Shown here piece after piece: positions 1 to 7,366 of a stretch of DNA of 22,614 nt. Each line of letters opens with the position of its first letter. Positions within the stretch are counted from its first letter, which is position 1. The stretch lies in assembly GCA_009774585.1 (NCBI GenBank), contig VSOA01000022.1, positions 1 through 22,614 of the forward strand. The letters are read 5' to 3'. Source of the stretch: Lachnospiraceae bacterium (lineage in GTDB: Bacteria > Bacillota > Clostridia > Lachnospirales > Lachnospiraceae). Both the position numbers and the translations under genes were made by a program. The notes beneath the pieces were generated by a model, which saw nothing but the letters and a program-made list of their open reading frames with translations, was not told where the DNA came from and made no database searches.

Positions 1-98
1 AAAAAGTGGGTGATTTTTTGAAGCAAGGGTCTGAAAGCCTTATAAAGTAAGGGCTGAAGATTCCGAGAAGTTATTATTATGAAAGGGAGGATTTTAGA

Positions 99-1334
99 AT
101 GAAAAGAAAATTACTTGGCGTTTTACTGAGCGCGGCAATGGCAGCATCATTGTTAGCCGGATGTGGTTCTGGCGGCGATGCTGCGGCAACAACGACAGAC
201 GGTGCGGCGGATGCGGCAACAGAGGCGCCCGCGCAGACTGAAGACGAAGCAGAACCGGCTGAGGATGCGGCAGTGGAGACACCGGCAGATACGGCTTCCA
301 CAGGGGGAAAGATTGGTATTTCCATGCCGACGCAGTCTCTGGAGCGCTGGAACAGAGACGGTGCATATCTTGACGAGCAGTTTAAGGCAGCAGGTTTTGA
401 GACAATCCTTACATTTTCCGATAATGATTCCGGAAGACAGGTAAACGACATCCAGAATATGCTCGCAGACGAAGTTGACTTATTGATTGTTGCAGCAATC
501 GATGGCGAGGCGTTGAATACTGCCATGAACGAAGCGGCGGATGCAGGGGTTCCGGTTATTTCCTATGACCGCCTGATCTTGAACGATGCGGTTTCTTACT
601 ATGTATCTTTCGATAACTACACAGTCGGAAAGTTACAGGGTGAATTTATCGAGAAGGAACTTGACCTCGCTAATGCAGGAGATAAGGTATATAATCTTGA
701 GATTACGGCAGGTGATCCAGCAGATAATAACGCAGGTTATTTTTATAACGGCGCGGTAGATGTCCTGAAACCTTACATTGATGCAGGTACATTGAACATC
801 GTATCCGGTCAGATGGATTTTGATACGGTTGCCACCGCACAGTGGAATACCGACACGGCTCTTGAGAGAGCACAGAACGTTCTTTCTTCCTACTATGCAG
901 ATGGCACGCAGCTTGATGTATGGCTTTGTTCTAATGACTCGACCGCTTTAGGCGTTGCGCAGGCAATCACATCTGATTATGCAGGTTCCAATTCCGTATT
1001 GATTACAGGTCAGGACGGTGACGAAGCGAACTTGAAAAACATCGTTGACGGCGTTCAGACTATGACGGTATACAAGAATGTAAGCAATGAATCAATCGTT
1101 ACATTAGGGCTTGCCAAAGCAATGTTGTCGGGAGAGACGATTGATGAATCCCTGATTCCGTCCTTTGGCATCGAGTGTGCATTCGATACGGAGTCTTATG
1201 AGACTTCCGCAGGAAACAAATGTCCTTCTTTCCTGCTTGTGCCGAATGTAATTACCAAAGACAATCTGCAGGATCTGGTAGATACGGGTCTGTATACAAT
1301 GGGTGATGACGGCTATCTGTCCGCTAACCAGTAA
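99..1334 (+). CDS. chvE: Sugar ABC transporter substrate-binding lipoprotein, ChvE/xylose-binding type
   Basis: Extracytoplasmic monosaccharide receptor that would deliver sugar to the MmsA/MmsB importer encoded just downstream. The 411-residue product starts with a lipoprotein signal peptide: positive KRK, a hydrophobic stretch, and lipobox LLAGC with the lipidated Cys at residue 22. An Ala/Thr/Glu/Pro-rich linker follows to about residue 66. The mature domain is a periplasmic-binding-protein type I fold (peripla_BP_4), beginning KIGISMPTQSLERWNRDG and containing the ligand-region stretches AAIDGEALNTAMNEAADAGVPVISYDR and TGQDGDEANLKNIVDG. The length fits the ChvE family. Start ATG at 99 has GGGAGG at 85-90, 8 nt upstream. 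The 98 nt before it hold no recognisable gene. In this family the usual ligands are glucose, galactose, xylose and arabinose; the actual sugar cannot be read from the sequence. Confidence 0.93.
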   Translation: MKRKLLGVLLSAAMAASLLAGCGSGGDAAATTTDGAADAATEAPAQTEDEAEPAEDAAVETPADTASTGGKIGISMPTQSLERWNRDGAYLDEQFKAAGFETILTFSDNDSGRQVNDIQNMLADEVDLLIVAAIDGEALNTAMNEAADAGVPVISYDRLILNDAVSYYVSFDNYTVGKLQGEFIEKELDLANAGDKVYNLEITAGDPADNNAGYFYNGAVDVLKPYIDAGTLNIVSGQMDFDTVATAQWNTDTALERAQNVLSSYYADGTQLDVWLCSNDSTALGVAQAITSDYAGSNSVLITGQDGDEANLKNIVDGVQTMTVYKNVSNESIVTLGLAKAMLSGETIDESLIPSFGIECAFDTESYETSAGNKCPSFLLVPNVITKDNLQDLVDTGLYTMGDDGYLSANQ

Positions 1335-1360
1335 AAAAGAAATATGTAATGAACCTGAAA

Positions 1361-1391
1361 GGGGGCGGGCGTCTGTCCCGCCTTTCTTTTT
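1361..1391 (+). terminator. Terminator-like hairpin between chvE and mmsA
   Basis: GGCGGG (1364-1369) pairs with CCCGCC (1377-1382) across a 7-nt loop. Three G·U pairs can extend the stem to 1361/1385. It is followed directly by TTTCTTTTT (1383-1391). It lies 26 nt after the chvE stop and before the mmsA ribosome binding site at 1421-1426. Inference: partial termination here would give more binding protein than membrane complex, a common arrangement in ABC import operons. Confidence 0.65.
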
Positions 1392-1433
1392 CGGGTTATA
1401 AACGAGGGATGAAGAAGGAGAGGAGGAAATCTT

Positions 1434-2969
1434 TTGGGTGATACGATATTGGAAATGAAATCCATTACCAAGGAATTTCCGGGAGTAAAAGCGCTGGATA
1501 ATGTGAATCTGGTGGTAGAGCACGGAGAAATCCATGCATTGATCGGAGAGAACGGCGCCGGCAAATCCACGCTGATGAATGTATTGTCCGGAACATACCC
1601 TGTGGGCAGCTATTCGGGGGAAATCTATTATAACGGGGAACTTTGCCAGTTTAAGACGTTAAAAGACAGCGAGGCAAAAGGAATTGTCATTATTCATCAG
1701 GAGTTAGCATTGATTCCGCTTCTTACCATTGGTGAGAATATGTTTCTGGGGAATGAAAAAAGGAATAAGTTCGGGTACATTGACTGGGATCTTACCTACA
1801 ATGAGGCAGAAAAACACATGCGTCAGGTTGGGTTAAATGAATCTGCCCAGACGCTGATCAAAGATATCGGAACAGGTAAACAGCAGCTTGTAGAGATTGC
1901 CAAAGCATTTTCCAAGAATGTGAAACTGCTCATCTTAGATGAGCCCACGTCTTCGCTAAATGATGAGGACGCGAAGATGCTCTTAGATCTTTTGATAGAA
2001 TTTAAGAAAAACGGATTGACATCAATCATTATTACACATAAATTAAACGAAATCATTTACTGTGCGGATAAAGCGACGATCATCCGCGACGGTTCTACGA
2101 TTGAAACTCTGGTCAAAGGAGTGGATGAGTTCAACGAAGACCGCATTATCAAAGGAATGGTCGGACGTCCGTTAAATGACCGTTACCCGGTGCGTGAACA
2201 TAAGGTGCGAAGCGAGGTCGGACTGGAGGTAAAGGATTGGACGGTCCATCATCCGCTCTATCACGAGAAGGTGGTGGATAATCATATATCCTTCAAGGTA
2301 CATAAAGGCGAAGTAATCGGATTTTCAGGTCTTCAGGGTGCGGGCCGTACAGAACTTGCAATGTCTATTTTCGGCAAGAGTTATGGCACGAATATCAGCG
2401 GAGAGTTGTATCTGAACGGAACAAAAGTTGATTTGAAGAATCCGGAGCAGGCGATTAGCCATAAGCTTGCCTATGTGACGGAGGACAGAAAAGTTAACGG
2501 ACTGATTTTGGGTGAATCCGTTCGTTTCAATACGACGCTTGCGCGTCTGGATAAGGTATGCTCTAGGGGAATTATCGATATGACCGATGAAAAGAACGTG
2601 GCGGAGGAAATGACGGAAGCTATGGGAACGAAGACGCCGTCAATTGAGCAGAAGGTAGGTAACCTGTCCGGCGGTAACCAGCAGAAAGCGCTGCTCGGCA
2701 AATGGATGTTTACGGAACCGGATGTTCTGATTCTGGATGAGCCGACACGCGGTATTGATGTAGGAGCCAAGTATGATATTTATTGTCTGATCAATCAGAT
2801 GGTGGAAGAGGGTAAGTCGGTGATCATGATTTCTTCGGAAATGCCGGAGTTAATTGGTATGTGCGACCGCATTTACGTGATGAATGAAGGGGAACTTCGC
2901 GGAGAATTGGATGCAAAGGAAGCTACGCAGGAAAAAATCATGGGCTACATTATCAGTGCCAAGGCATAA
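1434..2969 (+). CDS. mmsA: Multiple-monosaccharide ABC transporter ATPase (two ABC domains)
   Basis: Cytoplasmic ATPase of a CUT2-class sugar importer (RbsA/XylG/GguA/MmsA group), 511 residues with two tandem ABC domains. The N-terminal domain has Walker A GENGAGKS (Lys44), a signature region GTGKQQLVEIAK, and Walker B LLILDEP (Asp169, Glu170). The C-terminal domain has the degenerate Walker A GLQGAGRTEL usual for this class, signature LSGGNQQK (from residue 411) and LILDEPTRGID (Asp435, Glu436). The non-canonical first signature is normal for MmsA/GguA. Translation appears to start at TTG 1434: AGGAGG at 1421-1426 sits 7 nt upstream, and homologous N-termini begin at about this point. There is no in-frame ATG until residue 8. 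The gene lies between the chvE and permease genes and ends 21 nt before the latter. Confidence 0.94.
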   Translation: MGDTILEMKSITKEFPGVKALDNVNLVVEHGEIHALIGENGAGKSTLMNVLSGTYPVGSYSGEIYYNGELCQFKTLKDSEAKGIVIIHQELALIPLLTIGENMFLGNEKRNKFGYIDWDLTYNEAEKHMRQVGLNESAQTLIKDIGTGKQQLVEIAKAFSKNVKLLILDEPTSSLNDEDAKMLLDLLIEFKKNGLTSIIITHKLNEIIYCADKATIIRDGSTIETLVKGVDEFNEDRIIKGMVGRPLNDRYPVREHKVRSEVGLEVKDWTVHHPLYHEKVVDNHISFKVHKGEVIGFSGLQGAGRTELAMSIFGKSYGTNISGELYLNGTKVDLKNPEQAISHKLAYVTEDRKVNGLILGESVRFNTTLARLDKVCSRGIIDMTDEKNVAEEMTEAMGTKTPSIEQKVGNLSGGNQQKALLGKWMFTEPDVLILDEPTRGIDVGAKYDIYCLINQMVEEGKSVIMISSEMPELIGMCDRIYVMNEGELRGELDAKEATQEKIMGYIISAKA

Positions 2970-2990
2970 TGCGAAAGGAGAGTAGTAATC

Positions 2991-4181
2991 ATGTCAACAA
3001 AAAAAGAAAATGCGGGCAGTCAGTTTAGCTTAGGAGCCTTTCTGACTAAGAACAGTATGGTAATCGCCCTCATCATAGTATTTATATTGTTTTACTTCTT
3101 AACAGACGGACGTCTGCTGTATGCGCAGAACATGTCCAACCTGCTTCTGCAGAATGGTTATGTGTTCGTTATGGCGTGCGGTATGCTGCTGTGCATCCTG
3201 ACCGGTGGTAATATTGACCTTTCCGTAGGTTCCGTAATCTGTATGGTAGGCGGCATGGCGGCAGTTTTACTTACCAATCATGGCGTCAGCGTATATGTGA
3301 CAATTCCGGTATGTATTTTGATAGGTCTGGCAGCGGGTATCTGGCAGGGCTATTGGATTGGTTATGTAAGGATTCCGCCCTTTATCACTACATTAGGCGG
3401 TATGTTCATCTTCCGAGGATTCGGGCGTCTGATACTGGATAGTAAGACGGTAGCCGTTCAGGATGAGACATTTTTAAATATTTTTACGGCATATATTAAG
3501 ATTCCGGGGCTTGATACGGAGGCTCATGTTTGGTCACCGCTTTTGATCGGTGCGCTGGCAGTTGCATTTATTATCTACAGCACAATTTCTTCCAGAGCAA
3601 ACAAGGCAAAGAAAGGTTATCGGCAAAATAGCGCCGTCTCAGATTTTGGTCGTGCAATCATAGTTTCTGTGGTATTGCTGTTTTACTGCTACCTGCTCAC
3701 TCAATATAAAGGGATTTCGGTTATGCTCGTGTGGGTGGTTATAATTTGCCTGATTTATCATTTCATTACATCAAAAACTGCATTCGGACGCTATTTCTAT
3801 GCGGTGGGCGGCAATGAGAAGGCAACGCAGCTTTCCGGCATCAATACGAATAAAGTATACTTTATTGCATATGCGAATATGGGACTATTAGCAGGTCTGT
3901 GCGGACTGCTTTGTCTGGCGCGTGTAGGTTCCGTCAACGGCTCCACGGGTACATCATTCGAGATGGACGCCATTGGTTCCTGCTTCATCGGCGGAGCTTC
4001 GGCATACGGCGGAAGCGGTACGATTCCGGGCGTTATCATTGGTGCGCTCCTGCTTGGCGTCATTAACATGGGCATGTCAATCATGGGTATCGGCGATTCA
4101 TGGCAGTATGTTGTAAAGGGCGGAGTGCTTCTTCTGGCGGTTATCTTTGATGTGGTTTCTAATCGGAAGAGCGGGAAGTAA
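2991..4181 (+). CDS. mmsB: Multiple-monosaccharide ABC transporter permease
   Basis: Integral membrane channel subunit of the ChvE-MmsA-MmsB importer, 396 residues of the BPD_transp_2 (RbsC/XylH/GguB) family. The chain is strongly hydrophobic with about ten predicted membrane segments after a short cytoplasmic N-terminus. Family stretches are visible: GGNIDLSVGSVICMVGG near residues 73-89, the PPFITTLGGMFIFRGFGR stretch, and near the C-terminus IGGASAYGGSGTIPGVIIGA. It carries the extra central segment (roughly residues 200-235, SRANKAKKGYRQ and following) that makes GguB/MmsB/XylH-type permeases longer than RbsC. AAAGGAG at 2974-2980 precedes the ATG. It is the last gene of the operon, followed about 40 nt later by a terminator hairpin. 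Confidence 0.93.
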   Translation: MSTKKENAGSQFSLGAFLTKNSMVIALIIVFILFYFLTDGRLLYAQNMSNLLLQNGYVFVMACGMLLCILTGGNIDLSVGSVICMVGGMAAVLLTNHGVSVYVTIPVCILIGLAAGIWQGYWIGYVRIPPFITTLGGMFIFRGFGRLILDSKTVAVQDETFLNIFTAYIKIPGLDTEAHVWSPLLIGALAVAFIIYSTISSRANKAKKGYRQNSAVSDFGRAIIVSVVLLFYCYLLTQYKGISVMLVWVVIICLIYHFITSKTAFGRYFYAVGGNEKATQLSGINTNKVYFIAYANMGLLAGLCGLLCLARVGSVNGSTGTSFEMDAIGSCFIGGASAYGGSGTIPGVIIGALLLGVINMGMSIMGIGDSWQYVVKGGVLLLAVIFDVVSNRKSGK

Positions 4182-4223
4182 CATTGCTGAAACAGGCATA
4201 AAAATTTATGGAGTTTGCAGGAT

Positions 4224-4269
4224 AAAAACATCTGCTGCACATCGGTTTTTGGGTGTGGCGGGTGTTTTT
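4224..4269 (+). terminator. Intrinsic terminator of the chvE-mmsA-mmsB operon
   Basis: Seventeen consecutive pairs can form between 4224-4240 (AAAAACATCTGCTGCAC) and 4253-4269 (GTGTGGCGGGTGTTTTT), four of them G·U, around a 12-nt loop. The 3' arm ends in a run of five T. The wobble pairs form only in the plus-strand transcript, consistent with termination downstream of mmsB. The A-rich 5' arm could give weaker termination in the other direction, but no minus-strand gene approaches from the right. Confidence 0.75.
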
Positions 4270-4452
4270 GATTATAAATAGACTTTATATACTATAAATA
4301 TTTGCAATGAAATATTTGAAGGAAATGTTTACCGGGTGATTTGCAGAATGATTTAAATGGATTTAAAACGGTATCTATGATATGCTTAATTATTAGATAA
4401 GCGGACAAGAATATAGTTGTTTCATCGGAAAATCATAGAGGAGGATTGACAT
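4270..4452 (+). promoter_or_regulatory. AT-rich upstream region of the GH3 gene, probable promoter
   Basis: After the mmsB terminator this stretch is much more AT-rich than the flanking genes and has no coding potential. TATACT (4288-4293) and TATAAA (4293-4298) resemble -10 boxes, but the nearest -35-like TTGATT (4268-4273) is spaced 14 or 19 nt away, so no single promoter is assigned. A short inverted repeat GCTTA (4384-4388) / TAAGC (4398-4402) could be an operator. The clear element is the ribosome binding site AGGAGG at 4439-4444, 8 nt before the GH3 ATG. Confidence 0.4.
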
Positions 4453-7254
4453 ATGGGGAACAAATACGCGATTGACTGGGATGCGTATGCAGCAAAAGCA
4501 AGGCAGGCCGCGGCGGAAGGAGCAGTTCTTCTTAAGAATGATAATAATGCGCTTCCGGTCAAAGAGGGTGAGAAAATTTCGGTGTTCGGGCGGATTCAGT
4601 TCGACTATTACAAGAGCGGAACGGGTTCCGGCGGGATGATTAATACCCGGTATGTGGTAGGAATTTTGGATGCACTAAAAGAGGAAAATCTTGAGTTAAA
4701 CCATGAACTGGAGCAGATTTATAAGGAATGGCTTGCGGAGCATCCTTTTGATATGGGAAAAGGGTGGGCGCAGGAACCGTGGAGCCAGCAGGAGATGCCT
4801 TTAAGTCGTGAAATAGTTGAAAAATCTGCCAAAGAGAGCGATGCGGCGATCATCGTGATCGGGCGCACCGCCGGAGAAGACCGCGACGCCACAAATGAAA
4901 GGGGCAGCTACTATCTCTCTGAGGGAGAGGAGCAGATGCTTGAAAGCGTATGCCAAGCGTTCAGGCGGGTGATTGTGGTGCTCAATGTGGGAAATATCAT
5001 TGACATGAAATGGGTGGAGGTCTACAAACCGCAGGCGGTACTCTACGCATGGCAGGGTGGAATGGAAGGCGGACATGCGGTGGCGGATATTCTGATGGGT
5101 AGGGTGAGCCCCTGCGGCAGGCTGGCGGACACCATAGCCCTTTCGGTGGAGGATTATCCGTCAGATGCGAATTTCGGCGGTGATGACGGAAACCGTTACA
5201 CGGAAGATATCTATGTGGGATATCGATATTTTGAAACTTTTGAAAAGGCAAAAGAGAAAGTGTTGTATCCGTTTGGGTTCGGGTTATCTTATACGACATT
5301 TGGGATACAAAGCGGTATGGAGACGACGGTTGACGGATGTATGTTCCGTATAAGAGTCAGGAATACAGGGGCTTTTGCGGCAAAAGAGGTTGTGCAGGTA
5401 TATGTGGGTGCGCCGCAGGGACAGCTTGGGCAGCCGTCACGTGCTCTGGCGGCATTTGCCAAGACGAGATGTCTTGAGCCGGGAGAAGAACAGGAACTTG
5501 TAATCGAGATGAAGGCGGATATGCTTGCGTCCTATGACGACAGCGGTGTGACGGGGCACAAATCCTGCTATGTTCTGGAGGCTGGAAGTTACCGATTCTA
5601 TGTAGGAACAGACGTCAGAAGCGCAGAGTTTGCAGGCAGCATAGAAGTCAAAGAAACGAAAGTGATAGGGCAGTGCACGGAAGCGTTAGCGCCGGTGGAA
5701 GCGTATGAGCGGATGAAACCGTTAGAGGAACAGGGAGGGAAATTCTCTGTTTCATGGGAGCAGACGCCCCTTCGCACTTATAGCATGACCAAAAGGAGCA
5801 TGGAAGAGCAAAAGAAGGAAATTCCGTATACCGGAAATAAGGGATTTAAGCTGGGGGATGTTTATGACAAAAAGGTGTCGATGGAAGAATTCATCGGACA
5901 GCTTAGCGACGAAGATCTGTGTTGTATCGTCCGTGGTGAGGGGATGTGCTCGCCGAAAGTAACGCCGGGAACGGCAGCGGCGTTCGGCGGCGTTACAGAG
6001 TCGCTTGTCGGTTATGGGATTCCTTGCGGATGCTGTGCGGACGGTCCGTCCGGTATCCGTATGGACTGTGGGACCTATGCCTTCTGCCTGCCGAACGGGA
6101 CTTGTCTGGCATGTAGTTTTAATGAAGAATTGATTGAACAGCTTTATGAGATGGAAGGAGCGGAACTCAGGAAGAACCGTATTGACATACTATTAGGACC
6201 GGGAATGAACATTCACAGACATCCGTTAAACGGGCGTAACTTTGAGTACTTTTCTGAGGATCCTCTGCTCACCGGCAAGATGGCGGCGGCGCAGATTAGA
6301 GGAATGGGATCCTATCAGGTAACAGGCGCGCTCAAGCATTTTGCATGTAATAATCAGGAATATCACCGCAGAAAATATAATTCCGTCGTTTCGGAGCGCG
6401 CTTTGCGGGAAATTTATCTGAAAGGTTATGAGATTGCAGTCAAAGAGGGCGGAGCCTATGCGATTATGAGTACTTACGGCGGTATCAACGGTCTTTGGAC
6501 GGCAGGCAATTATGACCTTCTGACAACAATTCTTCGGAATGAATGGCATTATGAAGGTCTTGTGATGACAGACTGGTGGGCGGAAATCAACGACGAAGGG
6601 GAAAGTCCGGCCATGCAGAATGTGGCGGCCATGGTTCGCAGCCAGAACGACGTCTACATGGTGGTACAGGATTCGGCGAAGAATTCCAATGGAGATAATT
6701 TGGAAGAATGTCTTGAGAACGGGACGCTGCAGCGTGCCGACCTGCAAAGATGCGCCGGAAATATCTTAAATGTTCTGATGCGTTCTGCCGTTATGGACAG
6801 GAGCCTTAACAGATTTGATAAAGAGGAACTGGAAGCGGCGGAGACGATGGCGGAGGACGACAAGGTTGACTTTGATATCGTGTGGTATGCGTTTGGCGAA
6901 AAACTGGAATTGGATGGTAAGGATATTGATACGGGAAAGGGAAAATCTTTTGTGTGCGGCTTTCAGACAGAGGGCAGGTACGTGCATAAACTTCGTTTCC
7001 GGGCCAAGGTCGATGCTTCTAAGCTGGCGCAGGTGTCTATGTCCGTGTTTATAAACGGAACGTTGAAGAGGACGTTTACATTGAACGGAACGGATGGAGA
7101 ATATGTTGAGATGGAACAGACATTGGACGTTTTCTTTAATCCGAATAACTATTTCAAGCTTTATTTTGCCGAGAGCGGAATGCAGATTGATAAGATCTGG
7201 ATTGAGCGGGGGGAAGCGTTGGCGGATATTGCAGAGCGGATGGAACTTGTGTAA
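4453..7254 (+). CDS. Family 3 glycoside hydrolase (beta-glucosidase type) with permuted domain order
   Basis: Predicted cytoplasmic exo-acting beta-glycosidase; there is no signal peptide, so it would act on imported glycosides. The 933 residues carry the GH3 modules in swapped order. The C-domain (PF01915 type) comes first, starting AAEGAVLLKNDNNALP, with the probable acid/base Glu142 in GRTAGEDRD. A fibronectin-III-like domain follows YPFGFGLSYTTF (about residues 270-395). The TIM-barrel domain (PF00933 type) is at about 480-760, with GRNFEYFSEDP (Arg595), ALKHF (Lys628-His629) and the nucleophile Asp707 in VMTDWW. Residues 790-933 form an extra beta-rich region ending IDKIWIE, perhaps a carbohydrate-binding-like sandwich. 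Permuted GH3 enzymes are known from Ruminococcus albus and Butyrivibrio. Substrate (glucoside, xyloside or other) cannot be decided. Its own upstream region and the preceding terminator suggest independent transcription. Confidence 0.92.
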   Translation: MGNKYAIDWDAYAAKARQAAAEGAVLLKNDNNALPVKEGEKISVFGRIQFDYYKSGTGSGGMINTRYVVGILDALKEENLELNHELEQIYKEWLAEHPFDMGKGWAQEPWSQQEMPLSREIVEKSAKESDAAIIVIGRTAGEDRDATNERGSYYLSEGEEQMLESVCQAFRRVIVVLNVGNIIDMKWVEVYKPQAVLYAWQGGMEGGHAVADILMGRVSPCGRLADTIALSVEDYPSDANFGGDDGNRYTEDIYVGYRYFETFEKAKEKVLYPFGFGLSYTTFGIQSGMETTVDGCMFRIRVRNTGAFAAKEVVQVYVGAPQGQLGQPSRALAAFAKTRCLEPGEEQELVIEMKADMLASYDDSGVTGHKSCYVLEAGSYRFYVGTDVRSAEFAGSIEVKETKVIGQCTEALAPVEAYERMKPLEEQGGKFSVSWEQTPLRTYSMTKRSMEEQKKEIPYTGNKGFKLGDVYDKKVSMEEFIGQLSDEDLCCIVRGEGMCSPKVTPGTAAAFGGVTESLVGYGIPCGCCADGPSGIRMDCGTYAFCLPNGTCLACSFNEELIEQLYEMEGAELRKNRIDILLGPGMNIHRHPLNGRNFEYFSEDPLLTGKMAAAQIRGMGSYQVTGALKHFACNNQEYHRRKYNSVVSERALREIYLKGYEIAVKEGGAYAIMSTYGGINGLWTAGNYDLLTTILRNEWHYEGLVMTDWWAEINDEGESPAMQNVAAMVRSQNDVYMVVQDSAKNSNGDNLEECLENGTLQRADLQRCAGNILNVLMRSAVMDRSLNRFDKEELEAAETMAEDDKVDFDIVWYAFGEKLELDGKDIDTGKGKSFVCGFQTEGRYVHKLRFRAKVDASKLAQVSMSVFINGTLKRTFTLNGTDGEYVEMEQTLDVFFNPNNYFKLYFAESGMQIDKIWIERGEALADIAERMELV

Positions 7255-7275
7255 AGGCGATCTCCGTAAAATATC

Positions 7276-7303
7276 TTGGTATGTAAAGTTATAGAACGAT
7301 AAA
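7276..7303 (+). promoter_or_regulatory. Candidate promoter for addBA
   Basis: TTGGTA (7276-7281) and GATAAA (7298-7303) are separated by 16 nt; each differs from the consensus at two positions. Transcription would begin near 7310, just ahead of the hairpin at 7319-7358, which would then form the 5' end of the addB mRNA. The match is weak and rests on position as much as sequence. Confidence 0.3.
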
Positions 7304-7318
7304 GAGATAGATAATTAG

Positions 7319-7358
7319 CCTCTCTTGTGGTATCATGGTAACAGTACCGCAAGAGAGG
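7319..7358 (+). promoter_or_regulatory. Leader hairpin burying the addB ribosome binding site
   Basis: The arms CCTCTCTTGTGGTA (7319-7332) and TACCGCAAGAGAGG (7345-7358) pair over all 14 positions, one of them U·G, around a 12-nt loop. The 3' arm contains the addB Shine-Dalgarno sequence (AGAGAGG, 7352-7358), 8 nt before the GTG start, so the folded mRNA would hide it. There is no T-run after the stem, so it is not a terminator. A role in limiting AddAB translation is inferred. Confidence 0.6.
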
Positions 7359-7366
7359 ACAAATAA

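Noticed and set aside
21..58. Imperfect direct repeat (AAGCAAGGG... and AAGTAAGGG...) before chvE
   Set aside because: Short and imperfect, with no spacing or context that points to an operator; too little upstream sequence to judge.
1104..1535. 143-residue minus-strand reading frame across the chvE-mmsA gap
   Set aside because: It overlaps well-supported genes, shows no family features and contains the terminator region; it is a shadow of the plus-strand coding.
4268..4298. Definite sigma-70 promoter for the GH3 gene
   Set aside because: The -35-like and -10-like hexamers are spaced 14 or 19 nt, outside the favoured range, so only a general promoter region is reported.
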